A stretch of DNA of 64,000 nt from Pedobacter sp. Leaf250 (GTDB lineage Bacteria > Bacteroidota > Bacteroidia > Sphingobacteriales > Sphingobacteriaceae): the NCBI RefSeq assembly GCF_920984735.1, contig NZ_CAKLBU010000016.1, forward strand, positions 47,089-111,088, in the 5' to 3' direction. The notes under the pieces are model-generated. The model did not search any database and was not told where the DNA came from. It saw only the letters and a program-made list of their open reading frames with translations. Each line of letters opens with the position of its first letter. Position 1 is the first letter of the stretch. Positions 25,638 through 35,247 of the stretch are shown here, one piece after another. The translations under genes and the position numbers were made by a program.

Positions 25638-26453
25638 ATGTTTATGAAAAGGTTTATTTTGATCTTATTATTGGGAAGTACCATTACCTTACGGGCACAA
25701 ACCAATTTGGCTAGCTATAAATATTTAATCATTCCAGAAAAGTTTAGCTTTTTAAAAAAACCTAACCAATACAACCTGAATACAATTACTAAAAGCCTTT
25801 TTGAAGATGCTGGATACAAGGTTTATTACGATAATACCGAACTTCCAACAGAAATTGCGGGCGACAGATGTAAAGCATTAGCCTTAGATCTGGAAGAGAA
25901 AAACACCATGTTTTCAACCAATATCAAGATTGTTTTGAAGGATTGTAAAGGCAATTTGGTTCTTAAAAGCAAAGAAGGAAAAAGCCGGGAAAAGGAATAT
26001 GATATTGCCTATTCAGCTGCAATACGTGAAGCATTTGCCTCCTTGAACGAATTAAGTAAAACGCCAATTAATGCGGTAGATGCCATTCCTGCAAAAAGCA
26101 CAATAAAGGATGCTGAAAAACCAAAACCAACCTCCGAAGCAAATGCATCCAAACCTGCACCAGTTGAAACAAAAGAAATGGAAAAACCCATTGTTGCTAT
26201 GGTTTCAGCAGAAAACAAACCAACTCCAGCATCATTTCTAGCTCAACCTACAGCATCAGGTTATGTAATAACGAATCCCACATCAAAAACAACATTCACC
26301 TTGTTAAAAACTTCAGCACCTAATTATTACATCGCAAAAGGTGCAACCAACAATGGATTGATTTTTAAAAAAGGAGGAAAATGGCTTTATGAATATTACA
26401 AAGATGGAATCTTGGTTTCCGAACAGCTATCAATCAAGTTTGAAAATGAATAG
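25638..26453 (+). CDS. Secreted protein, unknown
   Basis: A 271-residue protein with a signal peptide (MKRFILILLLGSTITLRAQ from M3, 25644). The mature N-terminal ~130 residues (YKYLIIPEKFSFLKKPNQYNLNT, LFEDAGYKVYY, LDLEEKNTMFSTNIKIVLKDCKGN) match a conserved Flavobacteria/Sphingobacteria secreted family. Then comes a low-complexity Pro/Ala/Lys/Glu linker (about 150-205) and a short C-terminal beta domain (SGYVITNPTSKTTFTLLKT). Function unknown. Confidence 0.75.
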   Translation: MFMKRFILILLLGSTITLRAQTNLASYKYLIIPEKFSFLKKPNQYNLNTITKSLFEDAGYKVYYDNTELPTEIAGDRCKALALDLEEKNTMFSTNIKIVLKDCKGNLVLKSKEGKSREKEYDIAYSAAIREAFASLNELSKTPINAVDAIPAKSTIKDAEKPKPTSEANASKPAPVETKEMEKPIVAMVSAENKPTPASFLAQPTASGYVITNPTSKTTFTLLKTSAPNYYIAKGATNNGLIFKKGGKWLYEYYKDGILVSEQLSIKFENE

Positions 26454-26586
26454 CCAGGCATAATTAATCCGCAAAGATTTTGATGTGGTCAATCTAAAAT
26501 AAATACCTAAACGTTAACAGGTTACAAATTATCAGCACATTTTGTAGCGAAAAAGCGAACCCATGCGTTTTAGCAAAAAGTATAAC

Positions 26587-26961
26587 ATGAAAAGATTAAC
26601 TGCATCAATATTTGCGATAAGCTTGCTATTTTTTGCTTGCAAGAAAAAAAACGATGGTCCGGGAGAAATTTACGGCAAATGGAAACTTACAGAAACTTTA
26701 CAAGATCCGGGAGATGGAAGTGGAAAATACATGAAAGTGAACGGTCCGGCAAAATATCTTGTTTTAGATCAGACAGGCCAGATTAGCGGTAAGGCTATGC
26801 CGGAACTTATCAGGTTTAAGGTAATCGACAGTGTTTCAATGGAAGTTTATGGAAAAACCTACCAAATGCCACTAACCTATCGCTATAAAGTAACTGCTAA
26901 AACCTTAACATTAAATCCACCTTGTATTGAAGGTTGTGGATTTAAATTTGTTAGAGATTAA
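26587..26961 (+). CDS. Lipocalin-like lipoprotein
   Basis: About 124 residues from ATG 26587, which gives an SPII signal (TASIFAISLLFFAC). The mature part GEIYGKWKLTETLQDPGDGSG...KYLVLDQTGQISGK...YRYKVTAKTLTLNPP is the small lipocalin-like pattern common in Bacteroidota lipoproteins. Ligand unknown. The 3' end is 8 bp from the convergent ABC-F gene. A start at 26563 is in frame but spoils the signal. Confidence 0.75.
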   Translation: MKRLTASIFAISLLFFACKKKNDGPGEIYGKWKLTETLQDPGDGSGKYMKVNGPAKYLVLDQTGQISGKAMPELIRFKVIDSVSMEVYGKTYQMPLTYRYKVTAKTLTLNPPCIEGCGFKFVRD

Positions 26962-26969
26962 GAAACCAA

Positions 26970-28604
26970 TTAACGCTGCTCAATCTCCTTTAAACTACCC
27001 ATTTTTTTATAGGCTAAAAATCCTTTAATATCTTCAAAATGTTCCCGCACTCTTTTGTTGCCAAACTCAAATACTTTGGTTGCCAGTCCATCTAAGAAAT
27101 CACGATCGTGAGATACCAGTATTAAAGTGCCATCAAAATCCTTCAAGGCATCCTTAATAATGTCTTTTGTTTTCATATCCAAATGGTTGGTTGGCTCATC
27201 CAATATCAATACGTTAACAGGCTCGAGCAATAATTTAATCATCGCTAAACGGGTTTTTTCACCGCCAGAAAGCACTTTAACTTTTTTGGTGGTATCATCA
27301 CCACTAAACATAAAGGCACCTAAAAGGTCTTTAATTTTGATGGTGCCATCTGTTAATGGAATTTGATCGATGGTTTCAAAAACAGTTAAACTTTCATCCA
27401 ATAATGCTGCCTGATTTTGTGCGAAGTAACCAATTTTGGCATTATGCCCAACTTTCAAACCACCTTCAAATTCAATCTCGCCCATAATGGCTTTAATCAT
27501 CGTCGATTTACCTTCACCATTTTTACCTACAAAGGCCACCTTTTGTCCACGTTCGATAACCATATTGGCTTTTTGAAAAACCACATGTTCGCCATAAGCC
27601 TTGGTAAGTTCCTCTACCATAACCGGATATTGACCAGAACGAGGCGATGGTGGGAATTTCAATCTCAAAGCCGATGTATCCACCTCATCAATTTCTATTA
27701 CCTCTAATTTCTCGAGCATTTTTACCCGCGATTGTACCTGTAAGGTTTTAGAATATGTACCTCTAAACCGATCTATAAATTCTTGATTATCGGCAATAAA
27801 ACGCTGCTGTTCTTCGTATGCCTTTAATTGATGGATCCTTCTATCAGCTCTTAATTGCAAATAATGACTATATTTTGCCTTATAATCATAAATCCTTCCC
27901 ATGGTAACCTCAATGGTGCGATTGGCGATGTTATCTACAAATGCCCTATCGTGAGAAATAACCATAACCGCCTTGGCCGAGTTAATGAGAAAGTCTTCCA
28001 GCCATTGAATACTTTCAATATCCATATGGTTGGTAGGCTCATCCAGCAAAATCAAATCGGGCTTTTTCAATAATATTTTAGCCAATTCAATACGCATACG
28101 CCAGCCGCCAGAAAATTCGGAAGTTTGACGGTTAAAATCCGAACGCTCAAAGCCCAAACCTTTCAACACTTTCTCAACTTCTGCATCGTAATTAACCTCT
28201 TCAATGGAGTAAAATTTCTCACTCAATTCCGACACCCGCTCAATAAGCTTCATGTAATCGTCACTTTCGTAATCTGTTCGGATCGTTAATTGCTCATTCA
28301 ACTCATCTAGTTCCTTTTGCATTGAATTTACTTCAGCAAAAGCTTTCATGGTTTCTTCAAAAACAGTAACCTGATCTTGCGTTAGCAAATGCTGTGGTAA
28401 ATAAGCAATTACCGCATCTTTTGGCCCAGTTACATTTCCGGAAGTAGGCTTGGAAACATCAGCAATAATTTTTAAAATAGTCGATTTACCTGCCCCATTT
28501 TTACCCATAAGGGCAATTTTATCATTCTCGTTGATGGAAAATGTTACGTCGCTGAATAGAGTTGTTCCTCCGAAGGAAACGGAAATGTTATTTACATTGA
28601 TCAC
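26970..28604 (-). CDS. ABC-F family ATPase
   Basis: A 544-residue soluble protein with two ABC domains and no membrane part. The first has GKNGAGKST (about 34-42) and SGGWRMRIELAKILL with LDEPTNHMD; the second has GKNGEGKST and LSGGEKTRLAMIKLLL with LDEPTNHLD. The intervening linker is charged and helical (P-site tRNA interaction motif region). ABC-F proteins act on the ribosome; some give antibiotic resistance, others are translation factors. This one resembles the housekeeping YbiT/Uup-like group. A -7 box lies at 28629-28636. Confidence 0.94.
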   Translation of the reverse strand: MINVNNISVSFGGTTLFSDVTFSINENDKIALMGKNGAGKSTILKIIADVSKPTSGNVTGPKDAVIAYLPQHLLTQDQVTVFEETMKAFAEVNSMQKELDELNEQLTIRTDYESDDYMKLIERVSELSEKFYSIEEVNYDAEVEKVLKGLGFERSDFNRQTSEFSGGWRMRIELAKILLKKPDLILLDEPTNHMDIESIQWLEDFLINSAKAVMVISHDRAFVDNIANRTIEVTMGRIYDYKAKYSHYLQLRADRRIHQLKAYEEQQRFIADNQEFIDRFRGTYSKTLQVQSRVKMLEKLEVIEIDEVDTSALRLKFPPSPRSGQYPVMVEELTKAYGEHVVFQKANMVIERGQKVAFVGKNGEGKSTMIKAIMGEIEFEGGLKVGHNAKIGYFAQNQAALLDESLTVFETIDQIPLTDGTIKIKDLLGAFMFSGDDTTKKVKVLSGGEKTRLAMIKLLLEPVNVLILDEPTNHLDMKTKDIIKDALKDFDGTLILVSHDRDFLDGLATKVFEFGNKRVREHFEDIKGFLAYKKMGSLKEIEQR

Positions 28605-28628
28605 AATTGAAAATATTTAATGAGGCTG

Positions 28629-28636
28629 CAAAGATA
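28629..28636 (-). promoter_or_regulatory. -7 element of the ABC-F gene
   Basis: TATCTTTG on the minus strand, a full TAnnTTTG match, 25 bp from the ATG at 28604. No good -33 TTTG is seen at the usual distance. Confidence 0.5.
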
Positions 28637-28792
28637 TAGGATAGCAATTAAAACATAATCCATTTTTTAAAAATCCGCTTAAAAATATTTACTTTCTAAC
28701 TTAAACATCCGGTCAATCATTATGTATCTGATAAGGTTGAAAAATAATCAATTTTCCCAAATCAATTCGATACAAAACAATGTTCACTGTAT

Positions 28793-29068
28793 ATGTACTC
28801 CATCAAAAAACGGCAAGAACAGGATATTGATCAGTTGGAAGAAACGCTGTTTATTATTGAAGACCTCATTTATATTTTTCGCAGAACTCCTGTTCAGATT
28901 GGATATCAAAATCCAGACGTGATTACATTTCAATTCAGAAAGATAATGCCCAACATGATAGAAGAAGAAATTATCCAGGCTATAGGATCATTAACCACCT
29001 CACATTTAAGAAAATTATCATTTCAGATTTATCAGCATGAAAACCTTTTGTTGCATTTTACCATTTAA
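28793..29068 (+). CDS. Hypothetical 91-residue protein
   Basis: A small charged protein without a signal peptide: MYSIKKRQEQDIDQLEETLFIIEDLI then RRTPVQIGYQNPDVITFQFRK and a leucine-rich helical end. Unrecognised. It ends 28 bp before the glycosyltransferase start and may be co-transcribed. Confidence 0.5.
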   Translation: MYSIKKRQEQDIDQLEETLFIIEDLIYIFRRTPVQIGYQNPDVITFQFRKIMPNMIEEEIIQAIGSLTTSHLRKLSFQIYQHENLLLHFTI

Positions 29069-29096
29069 TTGATAATTTCAAGCTAACTTTCAGTTG

Positions 29097-30683
29097 ATGA
29101 ACCAAATTGCAACAGCACAAACCTATCAAATAAAATCTCCCGCATTAAATTTCATCATCTTTGCGTTTGGAATACTCAAACTACTCATACATTTTTTTAC
29201 CATAAATAATTATGGTTTACACGCAGATGAACTTTATTACATCGAGTTAAGTGATTCTTTTAATTGGGGTTTTCTAGATATCTCACCCTTTGTAACCTGG
29301 ATAGCCAAAGTTTCCGAATACACATTTGGCAATTCGGTTGCAGCATTCCGTATTCTACCATGTATTTTCTCGGCCGGAACTGTGATGCTAACAGGTTGGA
29401 TTACACAATTACTTGGCGGAAACAGGCTGGCGGTAATCATCGCCTGCTCCGCCATCATCTGTTCTCCTTCATTTTTGGCAACATCATATTTGCTTCAACC
29501 TGCTGTATTCGATGAATTCTTTTGGACCTTACTTACCTTTTCGATAATAGCCTACAAGAAAACCAAAAATATAACATACATATATCTGTGTGCCATCGCA
29601 TTCGGCTTTGGAATGCTGAATAAATACAGTATCATCATCCTACTTGCTGCATTCTTCATCTCAGAACTATTTGTAGATCGAAAATTTCTCACCCAGGCGT
29701 TCAAAAAATTAGCTGGTCCTGCCATTTTATTTTTTATGATTATACTCCCAAACCTTATATGGCAATGGGCATACGGTTTTCCCATTATTAATTATACGAT
29801 GATGGTAGGAAAAGGCGCTTTCAAGTTGGATATTTTCGATTATTTGTTTCAGCTATTTTTCTTTCATGGAGCTAGTGTAGCCATCTGGACAGCAGGCCTG
29901 TTATTCCTCTTGTTCAATCATCAGCGACCTCCAAAACAAGAAGCATGGTCGATTTCATTTGTCATGATCATCATACTTTTAGCCTTACTGGATGGAAAAT
30001 TATATTATGGTCTTGGAATATTCCCTGTGCTTTTTGCTGCCGGTGGGTGTTGCTGGGCATTGGTTTTAGAAAAATTTAAAAATTTCTCCAGCATATTTTT
30101 CGTGGGCATGTTATATGCATTTGGCCTGATGAGCTTGCCAATTGTAATTCCAATTTTATCAACAAGCAATTGCCGGCTATACGTTTCCAACATGATTAAC
30201 TTAACCGGTTTCACCAGGCCACTACGCTATCAGGATGGCAAACAAGGAGAAATTCCCCAGTTTTTTTCAGATATGTTGGAGTGGGAAAAAATGACCAATA
30301 AGGTTAATCGGGCGGCAAACCTGACTACTATGAAAGATACAGGTGGCATTTGTATTTTAACAGATAATTATGCAATTGCGGGTGCGCTAAAGTACTACGG
30401 CGGCGTAAATATGCCTAAGGTTATAAGTGTACACAATAGTTTCTTGTTGCAATCGCCTCAAAATCTGCACATTCAAAACATCATTTATCTTTCTAAAGAA
30501 CCACTTTCAAGAGTTCGCAATTTAGCCAAAGAGGTTTATTTACTGGAAACAATTAAAATGGAAAATTCTCACCTCAACGGAATTTCTATATATCGGTTAA
30601 CCTTTCCGTCAGCAATCATGAAAAAGAAATACACAAATGATAGACGCAGTTTTTATGCAAATTTAAAACCTTTACGAAAATAG
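29097..30683 (+). CDS. Glycosyltransferase family 39, ArnT/PMT-like
   Basis: A 528-residue polytopic membrane protein with around ten membrane segments. The first extracytoplasmic loop carries the family Asp-Glu pair (LHADELYYIELS), followed by ISPFVTWIAKVSEYTFGNSVAAFRILPCIFS, the signature of dolichyl/undecaprenyl-phosphate-sugar transferases. It would move a sugar from a lipid carrier to lipid A, protein or another envelope acceptor. The ATG at 29097 is taken rather than the TTG at 29094. Confidence 0.88.
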   Translation: MNQIATAQTYQIKSPALNFIIFAFGILKLLIHFFTINNYGLHADELYYIELSDSFNWGFLDISPFVTWIAKVSEYTFGNSVAAFRILPCIFSAGTVMLTGWITQLLGGNRLAVIIACSAIICSPSFLATSYLLQPAVFDEFFWTLLTFSIIAYKKTKNITYIYLCAIAFGFGMLNKYSIIILLAAFFISELFVDRKFLTQAFKKLAGPAILFFMIILPNLIWQWAYGFPIINYTMMVGKGAFKLDIFDYLFQLFFFHGASVAIWTAGLLFLLFNHQRPPKQEAWSISFVMIIILLALLDGKLYYGLGIFPVLFAAGGCCWALVLEKFKNFSSIFFVGMLYAFGLMSLPIVIPILSTSNCRLYVSNMINLTGFTRPLRYQDGKQGEIPQFFSDMLEWEKMTNKVNRAANLTTMKDTGGICILTDNYAIAGALKYYGGVNMPKVISVHNSFLLQSPQNLHIQNIIYLSKEPLSRVRNLAKEVYLLETIKMENSHLNGISIYRLTFPSAIMKKKYTNDRRSFYANLKPLRK

Positions 30684-30810
30684 ACTTACTGATATAAAGC
30701 GAGTTGCTTAACTACATACGCCTCGAAAAATATAAAGTTACAATCTATTAATTTCGATTACATGGGAATTCAAATCAATCTCGAAAAATTTGCAGCGAAT
30801 TTTAACTAAC

Positions 30811-31668
30811 TTACATAGAACATGCTGCGCCGATTAACGCCGCATTTTCTCCGGTTTCAGAAATGTATATGGGTAATACTATCGATCTCGCACTTAGATA
30901 ATATCGCAATTGTGGTAAAAATAGTGCAGAGGCTTTAGCAATGTTTCCACCTAAAACCACGCAATCAATTGGCTTATTTTTGTATAACTTTGATAAAAAG
31001 ATTCCTAAATTCATCCCGAATTCATCAAATACCTGCAGCAACGGGTTTGCCCGTTCTACATCATCAATTAGCTCTTTAACATTACGAACAGCTTTGCCCG
31101 AATAGCTATTGTATTTTGAAACCAACCACTTAGAAGAGAAAAAATCTTCGCAAATACCGCCCATAAAAGGATATTGCCAATACGCTGCATCTGTAGCAAT
31201 GCCATCAGTTCCTGCTGCCGAGCCAAATCCTGTACCAAGCGTAAAACCCATCACATTTCGATATGCTGAAGCCGCACCGTGTACCAACTCTCCTTTTAAA
31301 AAGCATCCCGCATCATTAATAAACGAAATTTGTTGCACCGAACCTTCCAGCCCCTTCAAAATTAAGGCTCTTACATTCAGCTCATAAAGTGCATCAAACT
31401 TGCCCATGCCTTTCATATAAGATATTCCGTTCTGATAATCAAAAGGTCCTGGCATGGCTACTGCAACTTTTCCCGAATGAGTGGTAAAATGAAGACTTTT
31501 TTTCATTACCGAACTCCAGGCAGCAACAATTTCATCAGCACTTGCTTGCGAATCAACCTTGGATCTCTGCCATGATCCTTCCAAAATGGTACCATCCAGT
31601 ACATTTACCAGTGCAGATGTAATGTGCGAACCACCAATATCCACACCCAAAATTATATTGTCTTTCAC
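30811..31668 (-). CDS. ROK family sugar kinase
   Basis: A 285-residue kinase with the ROK N-terminal phosphate loop GVDIGGSHITSALV, catalytic-type FINDAGCFLKGE and GFTLGTGFGSAAG, and a C-terminal VVLGGNIAKA. The zinc-binding CxCGxxGCxE motif of many ROK proteins is absent, so it is a zinc-less member. It is the last gene of the mannan locus, 7 bp after a GH76 gene; phosphorylation of mannose or glucose released by the locus is the likely job. It would supply mannose-6-phosphate to the ManA-type protein at 43943. Confidence 0.88.
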   Translation of the reverse strand: MKDNIILGVDIGGSHITSALVNVLDGTILEGSWQRSKVDSQASADEIVAAWSSVMKKSLHFTTHSGKVAVAMPGPFDYQNGISYMKGMGKFDALYELNVRALILKGLEGSVQQISFINDAGCFLKGELVHGAASAYRNVMGFTLGTGFGSAAGTDGIATDAAYWQYPFMGGICEDFFSSKWLVSKYNSYSGKAVRNVKELIDDVERANPLLQVFDEFGMNLGIFLSKLYKNKPIDCVVLGGNIAKASALFLPQLRYYLSARSIVLPIYISETGENAALIGAACSM

Positions 31669-31675
31669 GTTAGGA

Positions 31676-32857
31676 TTATTTATTATTGATATCTAACAAA
31701 CTCATTCTAGCATATAGCTCGGCAATACAAGCCTCATCTAGCAACCATTTTGGTTTCCTTTTCGATGCTTCATCCCTTGCCCACTTTGCTGTTAAAAATC
31801 CATATTGATCAGACGATTTTTGCCATGCTTTATCCAAATCAGATGCTACTGCATTGATATAAACCGGATTGCCATTTATATGATAAAGAGATTCATAACC
31901 ACGAAACAGAACAGTAACAAACCAGGGCAAGTCGATATTAAAATACTGATCCTTTTGTTTATTTTTATTTGAGAAGAAACGATATGAGCTTTCTGCCACA
32001 GTTTCGGCTTCCGTTAAATACTTTTTTTCTTTGGTAAACCGATATAATAAAACAGACGATTCGAGCATCGAACCTGTATTGTAGGTATAATAAACCTTAT
32101 TTGGCTTGCCATCCATTTTAACATCATTATAGTAAATCCCATCAGGATTTCTAAGTGTGTGATACATCCAGGTATAAAATTTTATGCCCCAATTGAGGTA
32201 AAGCGTATCATTTGTACATTGATATAATTTTAATGCCGCAAGTGTCGACATACCATTACTACAGGCCGGCTTTTGATCTTTATGCCCTTCCAACCAATAT
32301 ACACCACCGTTTAACTGCTCATCCCATCCGCTTAAAATAAAATCGAAAACTTCTTTTGCCTTTACAATATACTTTTGATCTTTCGTATTTAAATAGGCCT
32401 CCAAATAATCAATGCAAACCAATGCATTATCATCATAATATCGATCTGATTTTTCTAACATGGATGGATAAGCCTGATAACCCACCGGACTTCTAGTCGT
32501 ATCTCGATAGGCCCAAACACCAACAGCTAAAGTATCCAGGTATTTATCATATTTCTGCTTTAAATATGGATTTCGAACCAACACATTTGCTGCTGAATAC
32601 ATACCTGAAAAGGGCCAAAGAAAACTTACTTTCTTCTCATCAACATTTGCACCCTGAAAATAATCAAGCGATACATTTTTTCCAGAAGGATAATTTTCAC
32701 TGAACAAACCTGGATATTGTTTTACCCTGTAATGCTTCCATATTTTTTCGAACATGGCATCGGCTCTATCTCTGTATAAAGTATTTCGTTTCAATTCCTG
32801 ACTAAATCCTTCAAAACAGAATATCAAGCAAATACAAAAAAAGGGGTATTTTATCAT
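31676..32857 (-). CDS. Glycoside hydrolase family 76 (alpha-1,6-mannanase type), secreted
   Basis: A 393-residue protein with a signal peptide (MIKYPFFCICLIFCFEGFSQ) and an (alpha/alpha)6 fold of the GH76 type. The paired aspartates lie in YYDDNALVCIDYLEAY; other family segments are VSFLWPFSGMYSAANVL, SNGMSTLAALKLYQ and YYTYNTGSMLESSVLLYR. GH76 enzymes cut the alpha-1,6-mannan backbone. It is followed closely by the ROK kinase and preceded by GH92. Confidence 0.9.
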   Translation of the reverse strand: MIKYPFFCICLIFCFEGFSQELKRNTLYRDRADAMFEKIWKHYRVKQYPGLFSENYPSGKNVSLDYFQGANVDEKKVSFLWPFSGMYSAANVLVRNPYLKQKYDKYLDTLAVGVWAYRDTTRSPVGYQAYPSMLEKSDRYYDDNALVCIDYLEAYLNTKDQKYIVKAKEVFDFILSGWDEQLNGGVYWLEGHKDQKPACSNGMSTLAALKLYQCTNDTLYLNWGIKFYTWMYHTLRNPDGIYYNDVKMDGKPNKVYYTYNTGSMLESSVLLYRFTKEKKYLTEAETVAESSYRFFSNKNKQKDQYFNIDLPWFVTVLFRGYESLYHINGNPVYINAVASDLDKAWQKSSDQYGFLTAKWARDEASKRKPKWLLDEACIAELYARMSLLDINNK

Positions 32858-32870
32858 GGGATTTTATAAA

Positions 32871-35225
32871 TTATTGTACCGATGGCGGTGCCGTTTTTAC
32901 ACCCCAACTTGGATTAGGTTTATTACCCATTTTTAAAGTCAAAGTTCCACCTTTCATAATGTCATCACGGTAAAGCCAGGCGTTGCTAAGCATTTTCCCG
33001 TTCCACATGGCAGATTGCACATAAACGTTTTGCTTAGCATTATTAATCGTTTTAATCGATAGTTTTTTTCCATTGCCTAAACGTATTTCTGACTGATCAA
33101 ACATCGGACTTCCGATTTGGAGCGTTGGGCGGGCGTCCGTCAATCCCTTTACATCAAACAAACCTAAAGATGCCATTACATACCAGGAACCTAATTGGCC
33201 TTGATCTTCGTCCTGGCCATATCCATAACCATGAATACTTTCTGTTCCATAAAATTCATCGCATATTGCTCTTGTCCATTTTTGAGTTAACCAGGGAGAT
33301 GATGAATAATTAAAAAGCCAGCTGATGTGTAAATTTGGTTGATTCCCATGGTTATAAAGTGATTGAATACCTGCAAATGCATCAATGGTTTTTCCACCAC
33401 CGAAAGCATTTTTTTGAGAATTTTCAAAGATATTATTCAATCGCTCATTAAACGCTTTCTTGCCTATCTGTTCAATTAAGGCTTTAGGATTTTGAGGAAC
33501 ATAAAACGTATACTGTGTGGCATTTCCCTCCTGAAAACCTCTCCATGCTTCTAAAGGATTAAACTTATCTATAAACTTTCCATCGCTCGTTTTCGGTCTG
33601 ATAAGTTTTGATTCCTGATCAAATAGTAACCGCCATCCATTCGATAAACCCATTAGTTTTTTATAGTCGTTCGCTTTGCCCATACTTTTTGCCAGTTGTG
33701 CGGCAGCGAATGCGCTGTAACTGTATTCCATGGTGTGCGAGCCAGAAAAATGTGAGCCGGTTGAGTCTGTTTTATCCGCATCCAAATAGGGCACAAAACC
33801 ACTTTGCACAAAACTTTTAGTATCTGTTTTACCCGACCCCACCAATCTATTTTTGTAATTGAGTTCATTACCCAAAACTGCTTTGTAGGCTAAATTTAAA
33901 TCATAATCCCGTATTCCCGATTGGTAGGCCCCCGCTATAGCAAGTCCTACAAAATTGGTTCCTACTCCCGAAACAAAATTGCTATTGGCAATCCCATCAC
34001 CAAACCAGCCACGTTCTTTATAAATTTCTAACTGCGTATGCACAAAATCGTTGTAATGCGATGGGTAAGACAAAGCCCATAATTGGGTAATGTTCCAAAA
34101 ACCGCCCCAAATGGCGTCAGTATTCATAAAATTATAACTGAATTTACCTTTTTGATCTTTTGGCAACTGGCCAATTGTACCATCATGGCGTGGAAAATTT
34201 CCATTTACATCACTGGCAATACCGCGACCAAGCAAAGCGTGATACAAACCTGTATAAAACTTAACCAGATCAGCATTATTTTTGGTAGAAACTTTCATTT
34301 TACCCAGTTCATTTTGCCATTCCAGTTGTGCAGCTTTCTTTGCTCCATCGAAATTAAGGTCAGCAGCCTCTGCCAGTAAATTGCGTTTAGCATTTTCTGA
34401 AGAGGTGTACGATAATCCAACCTTTATTTCCACACTTTCATTCTGTTGAGTTTGATAACCTAGAAACAATCCAGCGCCAATACCCGATGCGGTTCTGGTA
34501 TTTTCGTTGGTTTTATTCTGATTAAACCCTCCAATACTATTCGGTTTTTTATTCAGTATCCCATAAAAATACATGGCTACTCTCCCACCTTCATCATAAG
34601 TTTTAACATATTTCGGATAGGTAATTACGAAGCCTTCAAAATGGGTATCATCAATCATTTTTATTGATGCATCCGTAACCGGACCGCTTTCTCCCTGAAC
34701 ATTTCCAATGGATAGGATAATTCGGGAATCATCACTTTTTGGAAAGGTATAACGATGGAAACCTACTCTCTTAGTGGCTGTGAGCTCTGCTTTAATTTTG
34801 AATTCATCAAGCAAAACCGAATAGTAGCCAGGTTCTGCAATTTCATTTTTACGATCAAAAGCAGATCGATAACCACTGCCAGCTTCATCAAGCAAGCCAG
34901 GAACCGTTTTTAGCTTGCCCCCAGTTGGCATAAAACTTACGCCGCCTACCTGCCATTCGTGAAAGTGTACAAAGCCCTCAATAGAATTGTGGCGTGTATC
35001 ATAACCAACAGCTTCCCAGCCTTGATTATTTCCATAACTTCCATTGGTTGAAGGAGCTAGTTTAGCCATTCCATAAGGTACAGCTGCAGGCGTATAAAAA
35101 AACCATCTGCTATGCGCTGTACCAATGTTTGGATTTACGAATTTCAAAAGATCCTGTGCATATGCACACGGCACAACGAAAAGCAGAAGCATTAAAACTA
35201 AGAACGATTTATTAGCCGATTTCAT
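32871..35225 (-). CDS. Glycoside hydrolase family 92 alpha-mannosidase, secreted
   Basis: A 784-residue protein with a signal peptide ending near CAYA. It starts directly with the GH92 beta-sandwich (FVNPNIGTAHSRWFFYTPAAVPYGMAKLAPS, FVHFHEWQVGGVSFMP) and continues into the helical domain with DAIWGGFWNITQLWAL, FQEGNATQYTFYVP and YGQDEDQGQLGSWYVMASLG. GH92 enzymes are calcium-dependent exo-alpha-mannosidases, often alpha-1,2. In this locus it would trim side chains so that the GH76 enzymes reach the backbone. Confidence 0.93.
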   Translation of the reverse strand: MKSANKSFLVLMLLLFVVPCAYAQDLLKFVNPNIGTAHSRWFFYTPAAVPYGMAKLAPSTNGSYGNNQGWEAVGYDTRHNSIEGFVHFHEWQVGGVSFMPTGGKLKTVPGLLDEAGSGYRSAFDRKNEIAEPGYYSVLLDEFKIKAELTATKRVGFHRYTFPKSDDSRIILSIGNVQGESGPVTDASIKMIDDTHFEGFVITYPKYVKTYDEGGRVAMYFYGILNKKPNSIGGFNQNKTNENTRTASGIGAGLFLGYQTQQNESVEIKVGLSYTSSENAKRNLLAEAADLNFDGAKKAAQLEWQNELGKMKVSTKNNADLVKFYTGLYHALLGRGIASDVNGNFPRHDGTIGQLPKDQKGKFSYNFMNTDAIWGGFWNITQLWALSYPSHYNDFVHTQLEIYKERGWFGDGIANSNFVSGVGTNFVGLAIAGAYQSGIRDYDLNLAYKAVLGNELNYKNRLVGSGKTDTKSFVQSGFVPYLDADKTDSTGSHFSGSHTMEYSYSAFAAAQLAKSMGKANDYKKLMGLSNGWRLLFDQESKLIRPKTSDGKFIDKFNPLEAWRGFQEGNATQYTFYVPQNPKALIEQIGKKAFNERLNNIFENSQKNAFGGGKTIDAFAGIQSLYNHGNQPNLHISWLFNYSSSPWLTQKWTRAICDEFYGTESIHGYGYGQDEDQGQLGSWYVMASLGLFDVKGLTDARPTLQIGSPMFDQSEIRLGNGKKLSIKTINNAKQNVYVQSAMWNGKMLSNAWLYRDDIMKGGTLTLKMGNKPNPSWGVKTAPPSVQ

Positions 35226-35247
35226 AAGAATTAAAGTTTATATTGAA